Below, one piece after another: positions 1 through 12,277 of a stretch of 64,000 bases of DNA; within the stretch, counting starts at the first letter, position 1; every line of letters starts with the position of its first letter. The stretch lies in contig OZ037847.1 in NCBI GenBank assembly GCA_964035575.1, positions 1,014,001 through 1,078,000 of the forward strand, read 5' to 3'. Position numbers and translations under genes: made by a program. The DNA is from Rhynchopus sp. YZ270_cl-10. Lineage: Eukaryota > Euglenozoa > Diplonemea > Diplonemida > Diplonemidae. The notes below the pieces were generated by a model that was not told the DNA's origin, searched no databases, and saw nothing but the letters and a program-made list of their open reading frames with translations.

Positions 1-210
1 GGCGCCGCAGGCAAAAAAAATAAGGGGTACGGTACGCAGCAAGCAGAAAAATTTTAAGGTTCCATCATTCCAGTCATCTGGGGGTCGGGCGAGGGGTCCC
101 CAAAAGTGCCCAAAAATCCCCTCTTTTTTTTTTTTTCCCCTCCCAAAAAAATATTTAGTTGATTTCAACTAAATGCGAACCGCACGATAATCCCCTGTTC
201 CAAATTACTC

Positions 211-246
211 CGTCTGCAGAGGCGTTTGCACTATTCAGTTCACGTT
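211..246 (+). repeat. A-type hairpin/T-tract element
   Basis: The sequence contains GCAGAGGCGTTTGCACTATTC, truncated here in concept to the core GGCGTTTGCAC, which matches the A-class tail. It lies in the intron upstream of the exon that starts at 290, about 45 nt before the AG. Confidence 0.6.
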
Positions 247-289
247 GGACAGTGTTGATAAGTATTGCTTTATCTCTTATTCTGTACAG

Positions 290-492
290 GCAAAGAAGAC
301 CTTCAAGAAGCGTGTGGTGCAGAACGAGGGGTACGAGAAGCGTCGCGATGACAAGAGGAAGAAGTGGTTCATGAAGTCATCGAGAACGAAGCGTGCGCTC
401 AAGCAGTTTGCCTACAACAAGGTATCGGATTTTAGCTTTTTTTTTAAATCTCGTTTTCTTAATTTTAGATAAGAGGAGATAACGTGGGCTGA
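290..492 (+). CDS. 3' end of a small, very basic protein gene (unidentified)
   Basis: Two exons are supported: 290-421 (44 codons after a TGTACAG acceptor) and 469-492, joined across a 47-nt GT-AG intron. The reading frame stays open and ends at TGA 490-492, with the last residues IRGDNVG. The encoded segment is extremely rich in Lys and Arg, with stretches such as KKTFKKRVV, KRRDDKRKKW and SSRTKRALKQ. That composition fits a ribosomal or RNA-binding protein. A mitochondrial bS21-like protein is possible because of the basic helix and the K-S-S-x-x-K-R pattern, but the match is weak and I do not assign it. Upstream exons are missing or unresolved: the start is not visible within the first 289 bases, which include an A-type element. 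Both exon borders use normal splice sites. Confidence 0.42.
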
Positions 493-1114
493 TCAATAAT
501 CAAAATTACTGAGAGGCATCCAAAATTAGCTTCCTATTTGTTATCTTCAAAGTGAAGTACACAAGTCCATCGTAGTGCCATTAGATTAGAGGCAGCGCTG
601 CGGCAGATTGAAAAAGACAGAAGCGTGCTTGTTTCTTTGAGTACTCAATTAACCACAGGAACCATACTTCAGTTTAACACATTTTTTTTCCACCTTTTTG
701 TTTTCCGGCTTTGTGCACAAACAAAAGACCCGATCTATGTAAATCTTGAGCTCGCTCATTGATTCCTGCATTACCAACTCTCTCATTTTTCTTTTATTGA
801 TCTCCTCAGTACTCTTTATTGCCAAATCCCCCATTTTTCACAGATGGTCTCCCGGAAGTCGGCATAAAAAGGGAATCGCGATTCGGTACGAAGTCAGTGG
901 GGTTGGGGGTGGACATGATGCAATTAAACTATTTTCACTTCTTCTTTGGCAACTTGGGCAGTTTCTTTTTGGCTTACAGTGGTTAAAGAACTGTCCCGCC
1001 CAAAGAAAAGGCGGGAATGAAATCGATGGCAGAATTTACTTTAGGCGTTTCTTGAGGCGGAATTTTCTTTGATCACTGTTTTCCATGACTTATTAGAAGT
1101 CCCTTGTCTCTTTC
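493..1114. other. Intergenic spacer without recognised gene
   Basis: AT-rich sequence between the basic protein gene and TRAPPC8. Only short open frames occur and none has gene-like composition. It ends at the composite B+A repeat starting at 1115. Confidence 0.6.
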
Positions 1115-1220
1115 AAGGTGACTAAACATGAATGCTGAGGTTCATCTCACAAGGTTTTTGTTTTGTCAGTGCTTGTGCCCCAGAGGCTTTTGCACGCTAA
1201 ACTGCACTTTGTTTTTGCAG
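1115..1220 (+). repeat. Composite B+A hairpin element (copy 1)
   Basis: A B-type half (AAGGTGACTAAACATGAATG, then GAGGTTCATCTCACAA) is followed by TTTTGTTTTGTCAGTGC and an A-type half ending TTTTGCACGCTAAACTGCAC. The same B-then-A order recurs at 62753-62848, so this is a defined composite and not two chance neighbours. Confidence 0.7.
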
Positions 1221-1554
1221 AGCAGCCTTGCCAAGGGAAGCTCCCCTGTGGGCAAGAGGTTTTGGTTATGAATTTGTGTTCCGTCGAACGAACTTTTTGA
1301 AATTTATTTGCGTGTTTTTTTGTGTGTTTTTGAAGTATCAGGATGGGAGGGGTGGTGATGACTACCCCATGCCTCGCCTGCCCATAGTTTTGTGTGATCA
1401 TCGTAGCGATCAGATCATTTAAAAGAAAAGGTGACCCCTCCTTTCGCTTATGTTTGTCCTTATTGAGGTGTTTGAACTTCAATTTTTTTTGAGTTATAAA
1501 ACAGCCACCTAACAGGCCACAGGAGGTGGACACGTGGTGGTGGGGGTAGGTGAT

Positions 1555-4500
1555 ATGTCGACAGGGCCCTCCCCAGCATCGCTGAAGGCGGCGATAGAGT
1601 CACGGTACCTCCCAACAGTGTTGGTGCTCTCCACAGACGCTGTTAGTCTCGCATGCAGGAAAAACGGGATTGAGCTTGTGTCGCTGCTGCGCCCGTTCAC
1701 ATCGCTGCCAAGAGATGTCCATGTGCGCACAACTGGAGACCTGTACCCAGTGTCAGACTTCAGAGTACGACTTGTCGACTTTGGGGGGTTGATCACTCTT
1801 GGGGACGCTCCGATGAAGCAGTGGTTTTCACAGGTATGACCTTAGGTTATAAAGGGGCTGAAGGGTGGCTATGCGCTAGGCTTGGGATCATGTGACATAC
1901 GTTCTTTGTGCATTCTGTTGAGTTCGCCCAATGAGTGAAGTCTGCGTTACCTTATCGTTTTTTGTTCTCACATTTCTCTTGGTCTTGGTTTGCGTGCCTG
2001 CAGAGGCGTTTGCACATTCAGTTTTTGCCTTGGTGTTGGTGTGTTGACGTCAGCTGCTAGAAAATGATTGTGTCTGTCTGTTTTGGCAATGCTTCAAGGT
2101 GAGTGAAGACTGTCCACTGCTACAGGACTAATAAGGAGAACCCCCATTTCAAAAAAAATAACCCGTTTTTAAGGGTAAATCAACGAATCAAGTTAGCATT
2201 ATTATTATTATTATGCCTGGTCCAGTTGCACGAACCAACGGATTATAGAAAAACAAAAATGTGTAAAGTGAGCACATACTCTGTTTACACCAATCAATAA
2301 TGTCACCTCCACAGATGGCGAAGGACGAGTTTGACATCAACAGCGAAGCAGGCCAGACACGAATGCGCGATGTCGAGGGCACTCTGGAGATGGTATACCC
2401 ACATGATTTTCCACCCTTTCTTGCTTTCTTTGTACCCGTACGTTGCACCTCAGATGCTTTCTGTTGAAAGTATAGGAATCTAACTGTATACACTGTATGT
2501 GCACTTAAGCACACCCACTAATGCAATAAACGTACGTCTCTCAGAGGTGATTTCAGTGGAGCCTTCTAGAATATTTATTGTCATGTACAGTATCTTAGCG
2601 GACGGTGAATGTTTCTTCCCTTATTTTCTGTCATCATGTTTCATTATATAGTTCACAGTTCAGTTCTTCAATCCTCTTTTTTTGTAACAGCTTGCGGAAC
2701 GTTGTGGGCCGGAAAAACCCGAAATCTCTGAGAACAAAATGGCGAAAATGGTGAACGAACTGGCCAGCCCTTTGATGGACAGGTTTCAGCATGATTACAG
2801 CCATGCATGCCGGTTTTCATGCTTCGACACTTACGACCACCCTGTTGCATGCATTCTTGCGGCCTCGGCAGGGAGCTCTGATGTTGTAGCCGAGCTGAAG
2901 GGGCTGTTCACTTCGCAGATATCTGTCTTTTCTGGGGCTGCTGTGGACAACTTTCAGTTTATGTACTATGTTCTTGTGTATGATGTTGACGCTGGAGTGC
3001 CGCAGGCGCAGGTTGACCGTTCTTTTAGTGACATGAAAACGATTTTTGGTCCGCAGTCTTGCAAACTACTTCAGATCAATGGAAACAACACGGGGACGCC
3101 ACAGGTGAACCCTGCGATGTGGATGCAGAAGCCTTCTATCGACGTGCCACAGCCGCTTGTGAAGCCTGAGGAGGTGTGCATACGGATCAGCACCCCAGAC
3201 GAAGCGTCGCTGAAGACACTGATGTACGACTTTATGGAACGAGGCCTCCTCCCACACCTCATGCGCAGGATAAAGCTGTTGGACCAGCAGGTCTCCGAAA
3301 AGCGGCAAGGCAAAATAGGCAAAATGATGTCGTACTTCCTCGGGAACAAGGGCAACGACAACCCCTCAAACCGCCAGGCAAAGGGAGGACCGCATTTCAG
3401 CCCAGACAGCTGCGAGATGCAGATGCGCAAGCTTGCGGATTTGTGCCTCTTTTTGCGCGACTACGACAGTGCGCTGTCAATGTACAAGGTAGCCACACCT
3501 TTCCACTTCAAAGATAACACGATTTTTTTCTTATTTTTTTTACCAAGAGTCTGAGTCTCATCTCTTTACAACCTACTCTATTTTAAAGTAATGACTCAGG
3601 GATCTTAAGGTACTTCCTTTTGGTGGTGCTTCTTACAGTTTTAAAAAACCAAAACCAAAAATATCAGAATTTGAAGTCAGAGCTGAGCTCGCAGGACAGC
3701 AAACACCAGCATCTCTACCACGCAGGCGCGTGTGAAGGCATGGGGCTGTGCATGGTCGTGCAGCAGAAGCGCGATGCAGACCAGCACCTCGACCAGGCAG
3801 CGCAGCTGTACCTTCGTGGCAATAGGGGTGACTACTCTCTTCGCGCACGCCTCACGCAGTATTCATTGGCGCGAGTGGCACGCAGCTACCGTGCATCTGA
3901 GATCATGCGTACGGCGATCAACATCGACGACAAGAACACCCTCCACGCAGGTCTCTTCTATGAGGCTGCCGCCATTTCCTTCCTCTACTCGAATGTATGT
4001 CATGCAGTTGTACTCTGTATTTCTTAGCCTCATTGGCCTTTGATGTTTATACGTTGTGTCTACAGCACCTTTATTGCGGCAATGTAATGTCATAGAGAAC
4101 AATTGTTGGCTGCTATCTTGTGGTCTAAAATTAAACAAAAAATTATAGTGTAATACATGATTACCTTAGGAGGTTCATCCAATAAACCTTTTCTCTTCCC
4201 CTTTGCACAGTATGCCGGGTCGGTGATATCACGGGTAAGAAAATTTGCCTTCAACATGACGCTTGCGGGGTTGCGGTACTCTGCAAGCGACTGTGTGGAC
4301 CAAGCCTTGAGGGTGACGTTGATGGCCACGGCGGTGTACAGCCAGCTGCATCTCGAGGAGTGGGTGCCGATCAACGAGCACCTGCAGCTCACGATTGCGA
4401 GGCTCTGGGCGCACAAACACCAGGCCGCGAAGTCTGTTCTGCACATGGGACAGTTCCTCGTCGCCGCACAGCGCACCGAGTTCCCGCGTGTGAAGGAGTA

Positions 4501-7500
4501 CAGTGAACGTCTGCAGCAGTTCCTCCAAGAGGGCGCCACAGGGCCGCTCCCGCCGTACGACGACCTGCCGCTCCCGATCATCGCCACCAAGTCTGTTGTG
4601 GTCTTCCCCGAGCCACACCAGGAGCAGTGGTTTGGCGATGCCAAGTATGTCTTTGGTTATATGGGAAAATCTTTTATGGGAAATGGGTTCGAGGGTTAAA
4701 CAGTTAAGGGGGGAGAGGGTGAGTTTGGTTGTTGTGAGAAAAGTTTATGTCCTTATTGGCATTACTACATTCGTTTGGCAAAATCCCGACCTGGGATTAC
4801 CTAAAAACTGATATTAAGGATACCACCACACCACTTCAGATACAAGGACCCCACCCTCGCGCAGCACTGTGAGCTCAACAGGGAGGGCGTTGCCAAGGAG
4901 TGGGAGAGCATGGAGAACGACCTCCTCAACGCAGTGCGCAGTGAGGTGTGTTTTCTCCCCGGGGCAGTTCTTCCACCACCACCCTTCCCACCGCCGAGAG
5001 CGTCGTTTGCGCTTTCAATTTCGCTTTTTTTTGGGCAGCTATCTGCAATCATCAATCTCAATATTTTGCTTTCTTTGGTTTAACCTAGGGTATTTCAGTG
5101 TCAACTTTAATTGTCGATTTGACGCAACACTGCGTTTATTCAAAACCATTTTGCTCTTTCCAAACAGTTCAAGAACGTGAAGTTCCACCCCACTGTTGAA
5201 CGCCAGAAGGCAGAGCGTGCCCGGAAGAAGAGCCGCACCAAGTCTGAGGAGCCTGACTTTGCTGTCATCACCCGCGGCGAGGCAGTGGTGACGCACATCA
5301 CCATGTCAAACCCGCTTTCCATTCCTGTTGAGGTTTCTGACGTGGCACTGCTGTTCGCTGTGACGGATGACCAGCCTGCTGCGATGGCGGCTGTTAACCC
5401 ACCGGATCCTGAGACTGACGTACTTCGAGGACATACTGCCGAGACGTTGGTTCTTTCTCCTGGCGAATCAAGGCAAGTAGAACTACGGTTTACATGCGAA
5501 CGTGAAGGGTGGGCACGCCTTTTGGGTGTTGTGCGCACTGTGTCGGCAGAGGGGCTGGCGGCAGTGGACGGACGCTTCTGGTTCTACAAGACTGCGGCGC
5601 AGGACACTGCAGCGGTGTTGACAATGCAGTGTGTGGGTGCCTTCCCGCTGCTGCAGTGCAGTCTTATCGACCCTCCCTCAGTCCTCAGGGTCGACGGCCA
5701 GGTCTCCCTCTCCTCACTCCGCCTCAAAAACATCGGCGGCCAAACAATGACCCGCATTGCACTCAAGATGTCCCCCGCCAACCTCCACCTCGCCCACATA
5801 GACTTCTCCGCCACATCCACAAAGGGAAAGCGCCTCGACGTCGACGAACAGCCCTCCTTCCAACCCATCGCCGTCAAGGAAGCTACCTGCGAGTCTCAGG
5901 TCGGCACTCTGTCAGTCCCGGATGTATACTACATGAAGGACCTTGTCATCGCACCGGGGGAGAGTGTTGACCTTCCGCTCTGGGTGCGGAGTGAGACGGG
6001 GTCGAACAGCAAGGCCACAGCGGTGAACTACATTCCCTTCGTCTTCAGCTACAGCGCACTCCCCGAGGGTGACGCACAGTCGCCTACTGCAGCAGTGATG
6101 GCACGCTTCTGCAAGATGGTGGTGCGCAGCATTGTGCTGCCTGGTGTATCGGTGCATTCCCTGTGTCTGCCACCCTCTGCAGTGCGCCCTGTTACTGAGG
6201 ATGAGGACGTGCCTGAGTTCATTGTATCGCTTGAGGTGTTAAGCGCTATGGGGAGTGTACGTCTGACCCCGCCTGCGGAGAATGCAGGGGTGGGTGCGGT
6301 GTACAACCACGCACTGCACCGACGACCGGTTCCATTGACGATTGAGCAGGTGTCGTTTGCATCTTCGGATTGGGAAGTAACACCATTAGACCCAGAGGCA
6401 CTCCGCTTCCCGTGTACCATCTACCCAAACTCTGCAGTCTCAATGCCACTTCGAGTGAAACGTAGAAAAGGTGTGCCAGGACCACCAGGTGCCACCTGCT
6501 TCACCTCAAAGCAGCCGCAGTACGAAGAGAAGGACACAACAAGCCAGCCCTACGCAAACTTCATGGAGGGTTGTCTCCGTGACATGGAGAAGGGTACCGG
6601 TGGGGCTGGTGGTGTAGGTCTGCCGCCGGTCCTGAAGGACGGCTCGGGGATGTCGATGTTCCTTGACAGAAAGGAGAAGAAGCATCTCGAAGCGTTCGGC
6701 GTGCTTGCCGCAGCTGCTGCAGCAGAGGAGGAGGCTGTGAAGGAGAGGGTTGAGTCGTACCCCATAGGGTTCTCAGTCTTTTGGTCGGTGGGGTGGGACG
6801 CCAGCTACTCAAAGGAAGGTGGTACAAAGGTGTACAAAGCATCGGGTCAGGCGGTGGAATGCACACTCCCCGCAGCAGCAACGTTGAAGCACTCAAAAAA
6901 GAAGTGGCAAGACCAGTCCATGAACAAAGTCAATCTGCTCCAGAAACGAGGTGTCACCAACCCAGAGGAGGTGACCCGCTCCCCCAACATCGAGAACTTC
7001 ATACAAACAGTGTCCGAGCCGCAGCTCGCCTCCGCAGTCACCCCGTCCCTCAGTGTGCGAGGGGCTGTCCCTTCGGTGAACCCTGACGCCAACAAGATTA
7101 ACATGGTAGGGATATCTGTGGTGGCACCCAGCGTGAAGCCGTTCAACTTCACGAAGGCGTTTCCGTCGTGCAAGGTTGATGTGTCCATCACTCTCGTGAA
7201 CCACTACAACTCGGAGCGTGAGTTGTGGCTCTCCCTGTCGCCGTTCAAGTCGTTGAACGTCATCCACGGGGCAGGGCAGTACTCTTCGCAGGGTAGGGCA
7301 GCACCACCGCCACCCGCACAAGGCAAGGCGCCTGTGCAAGGTGCGCAGAAGTCAGGCGGCCCACCACCCATGTCCAAGGCAGCCCCGCCCCCTCCACAAC
7401 GCTCCGCAAGCATCAAGTCGCCAAGCCCCAAGGGCACCCCACCCCCGTCACAGCAGCACGCCAAGGTCATGGCCTTCCCCTCCTTCGTGTGGGAGGGCAA

Positions 7501-8701
7501 GACAAAGCACAAAGTCAAGGTAGGTGCCTTCCAGAACGTGACCCTCCAGGCGACCGCCAGGTTCCACCGCCCCGGTGTGTACAACCTGAACCAGCTTGAG
7601 GTGACGGTGAGCTCAGATGACAACGTTGTGATTCAGGGCAACAACGATTCGGACGGTCTGTGGCTGATCTCTGTTGAGCACGACGCGTCGATCCCTGAGG
7701 AGGAGGAGAAGCAGGAGTCGGCGTTCAGCATCCCGCGTGTGCGTGAGGAGTCTGTAGAGGTTCCCTTTAGCCCGGTGTCGCTGCAGGAGATTGCCATTGA
7801 CGACACGGAGGTCTCTGCTGAGTCTGCGCAGGTGACGGACCCAACACACACACCACGTGTTGGGAGTGAGGAGCCTTCTACAGAGGTGCCCAACACATCA
7901 GGACTTGAGGATGAGTGCGACGAAGAAGTCGACGTCGGTGACGATGAAGGCTTCGCAAGCCAGCAGGTTGACGATGCCGTGCCCCCGTCAACCGACACAA
8001 CACCCACAGTCTCACCTGCAGCAGCAACAGCACCAGGTGCGCGTGTCCTGAAGTCTGCTCTGTTGCAGGGGGCACCCATGGACGACCCTGTCGAAGAGAG
8101 TGCATCTCACACGAGTGGGTCGCACACGTCTCCGAGTGAGTCACCCGAGCAGTCGGTGGTGCAAGGTGATGGGGGTGCGGAGGCACAGACAGAGGTGGAG
8201 GTGGAGGCACAGGCAGTGCATGAGAATATCGAAAACGTACCGACACCCGAACCCGTGGCCGTTGAGTCTGCCGAGGCACAGCCAAGTGAAGAACACGAAG
8301 AGTTTGTGTCTGCTGCGCCCACAACGGCAGAGCCGGCAACTGAGGAACCAGTGTCCGCAGAGCAAGCAACTGAGGAACCGGTGACTGAAGAGCAACCAAC
8401 TGAAGAGCCTGCAACTGAAGAACCGGCAACTGAGGAACCTGCTGAGGAGCCAACAACGGAGGACCCAGCAACGGAAGAGCAACTAACTGAGGAGCCAATG
8501 ACCGAGGAACCAACAACTGAAGAGCAACCAACTGAGGAACGTGAAGAGGTGTCAGCACACACTGGAAATGACGAAGCAGTCTCTGCAGAGCCTGAGTCTA
8601 CAGAACAGCCAACGGAAGAGGCACCACAGGAGGAAACACACGAAGACCCTGAAGCCAGCGTTCCAGAGCAACAGGCGATCCCCGACACGGACAAGGAATG
8701 A
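1555..8701 (+). CDS. TRAPPC8: TRAPP III complex subunit 8 (Trs85-like), seven exons
   Basis: The exons are 1555-1833, 2315-2392, 2691-3488, 3668-3994, 4211-4644, 4840-4945 and 5168-8701. All junctions are GT-AG, phases agree, and the product is 1,851 residues. It should act in the TRAPP III tether/GEF for Rab1-type GTPases in early secretion and autophagy. Family hallmarks run in order: the N-terminal block with LRPFTSLPRDVHVR (residues about 45-60), then LADLCLFLRDYDSALSMYK, then RKFAFNMTLAGLRYS, then NVKFHPTVERQ, and near the end the Ig-like RPGVYNLNQLEVTV. Human TRAPPC8 is about 1,435 residues. The excess is a Pro-rich insert (about 1380-1440) and an acidic tail after about 1535, with TEEPATEEP-type repeats at about 1729-1800. 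The start is the first ATG after the AG at 1521-1522. Introns 1 and 6 carry A-type elements. Confidence 0.93.
1993..2031 (+). repeat. A-type element in TRAPPC8 intron 1
   Basis: The core GCAGAGGCGTTTGCACATTC is followed by GTTTTTGCC. The element is intronic and in gene orientation. Confidence 0.6.
4991..5032 (+). repeat. A-type element in TRAPPC8 intron 6
   Basis: GAGCGTCGTTTGCGCTTTC is followed by AATTTCGC and an 8-T run. It lies between the donor at 4946 and the acceptor AG at 5166-5167. Confidence 0.6.
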
Positions 8702-9050
8702 GCTTTGGTCTAAACTACCCCACAACTACCCCCCGTTTTTTATGTTTTATTTTATTTTATTTTGGAAGAAAAGACGCAGCATTTTTAAAGAGAACCCGAA
8801 GATACAACACAAAGCAATACCTACAAAAAAACAAATGCGAACGAGATTTTTGCCCGTCTAAAACAAAAAAACAAAACAAAATATAAAAAAAACGTGTGAA
8901 CTAACTATGGCGGACCGTGTCCCTGACCTGTGCTACGTCACCACCCCACCCCACCCCACTCCCCTACTACCTTTTTCCCTCACCTCTACCCCCCAACCCA
9001 ACCCCCCTAAACCCACTCACTCCAGCAAAAAAAGTAAACACTACCACACG
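8702..9050. other. Spacer with 3' UTR and leader acceptor of the next gene
   Basis: A T- and A-rich region follows the TRAPPC8 stop. It is followed by a long CACC/CCCCAC pyrimidine-rich stretch and the CTCACTCCAG acceptor (AG 9024-9025) used by the phosphatase gene. An ATG at 8907 opens the same frame but lies upstream of this acceptor, so I do not take it as the start. Confidence 0.6.
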
Positions 9051-10187
9051 ATGACGGCAGGACCAGCAGGCATTATCGCGTCTGCACCGCGCGCCGGGGG
9101 GGTGTACAGCACGCAGACACCGGTTTCGAACAACACGACACGGTACACTTCTACCACGTACGGTGCGCCACCTGCTTCGTATGGGACCACTACGTACGGT
9201 GCGGGAAGCTATCCTGCAGCGCCTGCACGGAGCTACGCGACCAACACCTACGGTGCACCCGCACCCACGAACTATGCTAATGCATACAGCTTCAACGCAG
9301 GCAGCAACGTTGCCACCGGCACAGCAGCAGCAGGGTCCTACGCGACCAGCGCCTACCAATACGACGTGCAGCGTGGCCGCCAACAGGAAGCCTCGTACGA
9401 CTCATCCTACAGCTACAACGCCCGTCAAGGACGTGCCTCCTCCTCCCACGTCGGTACTGCACGGCGCACCAAGACGCCCCTGGGAAACAGATATGGTTAC
9501 GAAGCGCCCGACACCGCAAACACATACGGCGCAGCAAACGCCTATGGGACAGTCAACACCTCCCGCGCTGCCACCCCAGGGCGGCTGCGCGCACCTCTCA
9601 CATCGAACCCCCCTCCCGCGCAATGGGGTGTCGGGCGGATGCCTTCCAACAAGGTTACCTTGGTTCTGGATTTGGATGAGACTTTGGTGCATTCTTGCTT
9701 TGAACCTTGCGAAGCGGATCTGCACATTCCGTTGGTGATGGATGGGGAGCATTACGTGGCGTATGTGAAGAAGAGGCCGTATATGGAGAGGTTTCTGGCG
9801 AGGTGTGTGGAGCTGTTTGATGTGGTGGTGTGGACTGCGAGTTTGGCAGTGTATGCTGAGCCGTTGATTAATGAGTTGTGCAGACTGTCGCGGTGTGGGA
9901 GTGTGAAGCAGATGTACCGTGAGAGCTGCACGCAGCTTGGGGACGGATCATATGTGAAGGATTTGTCCACGATGGGGATCAACCTTGACGACCTCTGCAT
10001 CTTGGACAACTCACCCTCCGTCGCACAGCTGCAGCCCAAAAACCTCATTCCCATCGTCTCCTGGTACGACGACCCGCGCGACACAGCACTCAGAGACCTC
10101 ATCCCCCACCTCGACAGGCTCGCAAACTGCCGCTCCGTAGGCGATGTCATCCCCTCCCTCCCCCGTGGAGGTGCTACCGGTTGGTAG
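9051..10187 (+). CDS. FCP1/SCP-like (NIF-type) protein serine phosphatase
   Basis: An intronless frame of 378 residues. The C-terminal 180 residues are a haloacid-dehalogenase phosphatase of the FCP1/SCP/Dullard family. The nucleophile motif DLDETLV is at residues 207-213, followed by VKKRPYMERFL, VVVWTASLAVYAEPL, MYRESC, the YVKDLS lysine and LDNSPSV, which is the expected order. Members remove phosphate from Ser on targets such as the RNA polymerase II tail or lipin-type proteins; the substrate here is unknown. The first 195 residues are low-complexity and rich in Tyr, Gly, Ala, Thr and Ser (repeated TTYGA and NTYGA), probably disordered. The start at 9051 is preferred over 9/ATG 8907 because AG 9024-9025 lies between them. 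No BRCT domain or transmembrane helix is seen, so it is closer to the small SCP type than to FCP1. Confidence 0.92.
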   Translation: MTAGPAGIIASAPRAGGVYSTQTPVSNNTTRYTSTTYGAPPASYGTTTYGAGSYPAAPARSYATNTYGAPAPTNYANAYSFNAGSNVATGTAAAGSYATSAYQYDVQRGRQQEASYDSSYSYNARQGRASSSHVGTARRTKTPLGNRYGYEAPDTANTYGAANAYGTVNTSRAATPGRLRAPLTSNPPPAQWGVGRMPSNKVTLVLDLDETLVHSCFEPCEADLHIPLVMDGEHYVAYVKKRPYMERFLARCVELFDVVVWTASLAVYAEPLINELCRLSRCGSVKQMYRESCTQLGDGSYVKDLSTMGINLDDLCILDNSPSVAQLQPKNLIPIVSWYDDPRDTALRDLIPHLDRLANCRSVGDVIPSLPRGGATGW

Positions 10188-12277
10188 TAAACATTGTATT
10201 TTCTTGTATATTGTATGAATGAAAACGGTTCCTACACTTATTGTACCTTTGTAGTTTTTGACCAGGGCCTTCAACCAATCTATCCACAGTTTTGTCTAAA
10301 AAAAATATTTTGGCCTCGAGCTCGGAATGGGTTTTTTTGAACCACTTATCCAGGGGGTGCTGGCTGATGACCAAGAGGACAAAAAGAAGGATTTTACCAA
10401 AATCCAATATTTTTCTGTCTAAACTTAGACAAGCCTTTTCCTCAAAGAAAAAATCTTCGTCGAAGTTAAGGCTTAACTTAGACACGTTGAAGGCCCTGTT
10501 TTTTGATTCCCCCCTCCAAAAAAAAACTGAATTTTTTGGGAAGAAAAAGAAAAAAGTCTCTCCTCCTACGCCTCAAAAAAGTAGAAAAATTCTCCCTTGT
10601 ATTGTACTTTTAAATTATCACTATAGTGAAATGCGGGGGTATTTTTTTTAGTTAGATTGCCATGATGGGGTATGTCTATACAACACTTTTGAAAAGGTAG
10701 CAAAAAACTTAGGTTTGTGGTAAGCATTTTTTGCTACTTTGTGGCGTTATTTTTTTTTTTTTGGAAATTTTCCCGTTCAGTTTTTTTTTGAAGCATCCCC
10801 CTTTTCTCCCACAGCATAAAATCCAGGTCAACCAGCTCACGAAGGTGATAGTGTTGTATGGAAACGTTGCTTTCACCTTACTCTCCCACTCTCCCACACA
10901 CCCTCATTAGATTTGCTTAGTTTAGATGTATTGCATCGCCATCATACGAGGCATATTCATCCTTGCTTATTTTTTTTTTCTTGTTCACAAAAAAAAATCA
11001 AGTTATCAGAAACAAACAATCTACACAAAGTAAAAAGTTTGGGTACATTTAGTTCCCCTGTTATACCTTCTATTCAGTAGAATAGATAGTATAATATTAT
11101 GAAGTAATTGTTCACAGTTTGCTTCTAGTGGTGTCGTATTTTGTGCGCCGACAACGATTGTGATGAAAGTGACTAACGAGAGTCCGAAAACAAAACAAAA
11201 AGGATCCAAAAATACAACAAAAAAGATTGATGAATAACCAATGTTCAAAATATTAGTAATCTAATCAGACTAACGAGAGTCGTAGGGTCGCCTTATAACC
11301 TCTTTGTTTTGTATTCATATGAGTTTGTTGTACTACTTTTAGAAGCCAAATCAACGTAACGAAACAAAAAAAAAGTGGGTCTTATAATTTTTTTAGAACT
11401 GATGTTCGGAGATGCATGCGCAGAGTGTGGTGTGCGACACATCTCAAAAAAATTTCCTTTTATTGTATGATATTATCTTGACTTCCTTTGTGCTCTGTAG
11501 GCAGGCAGAGAAAGCCCTTGACTTTCCTCTTCTCCCCCGACCTGATTTGTACCCCTTTTTTTTTTTAGGTCCCACCCCCAGTTTATCTTTACCTCAAAAT
11601 ACCTCCAACCCCTAATCCCGAACCCTGTCACATAATATGAAACGAAAAATAAAATGCAATGGGTTTTTCCAATATTTTTACCTTCCCAACTTCTCTCGCT
11701 TCCTTATGAACTCTTCCCCTACAGCGCTGAGCGAGGTAAGTTTGAGCACTGCTTCGAGCATCCACTTTGCACAGTTCATGATTCGCTCTGGATCTCTCAA
11801 CCTCGTTCACCACCCGAGTTGATGACAAGAATGTCACCAGCACACTTCCCATCTTCACTGCGTCGGCACCATGCTGTCATCTTAGCTCGCTTAGCTAGAT
11901 TCATTCTTCGATGTTGCGCTCATCCTGTGACACAGTGTTCCACGTCCTTGGGGGGTGACCAGAAACAAGGTTTTTTGCATAATCAGGACAATCAGCATCG
12001 TCTTGTGTAGTACTGCATTGTCCGCATGGATCGCAGTTCCTCCCACGATGCTCCGTGGACCGCAAGATGTTGAAGCTCCCCTCTTTCGAATAAACACGGG
12101 ACGGAACACACCGAAAGCAGTCAGACCTAGCAGTCGCGTTGATAGGCTGAGAGATTGAAGTCTCAAACTAATTCTTTCCCCCCCCCGTCAACGACATTTC
12201 CTCCACCCCTTGCAAAGCCCTCTCATATCAGGTGCCCTCCCCTCTTTTAAACCCCCCACTCTGTCGTCTTGACAGCC
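10188..12277. other. Spacer, mostly AT-rich, with a more balanced island at about 11650-12160
   Basis: No gene is assigned. The first 1.4 kb are AT-rich, with long A and T runs. Two short hairpins of the ACGAG-loop kind (GACT-AACGAG-AGTC) occur at about 11172 and 11268. From about 11650 to 12160 the base composition resembles coding DNA and both strands have modest open frames (118 residues on +, 91 on -), but neither resembles a family I know. The last part is the C-rich run leading to the lipase acceptor at 12274-12275. Confidence 0.5.

Noticed and set aside
8107-8694. 195-codon minus-strand Ser/Cys-rich frame
   Set aside because: It is the complement of the TEEP-repeat tail of TRAPPC8. 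The repeat biases all frames.
8907-9050. Upstream ATG extending the phosphatase by 48 codons
   Set aside because: The added stretch is a Pro/Thr translation of the CACC-rich acceptor tract, and the AG at 9024-9025 would remove it from the mature RNA.
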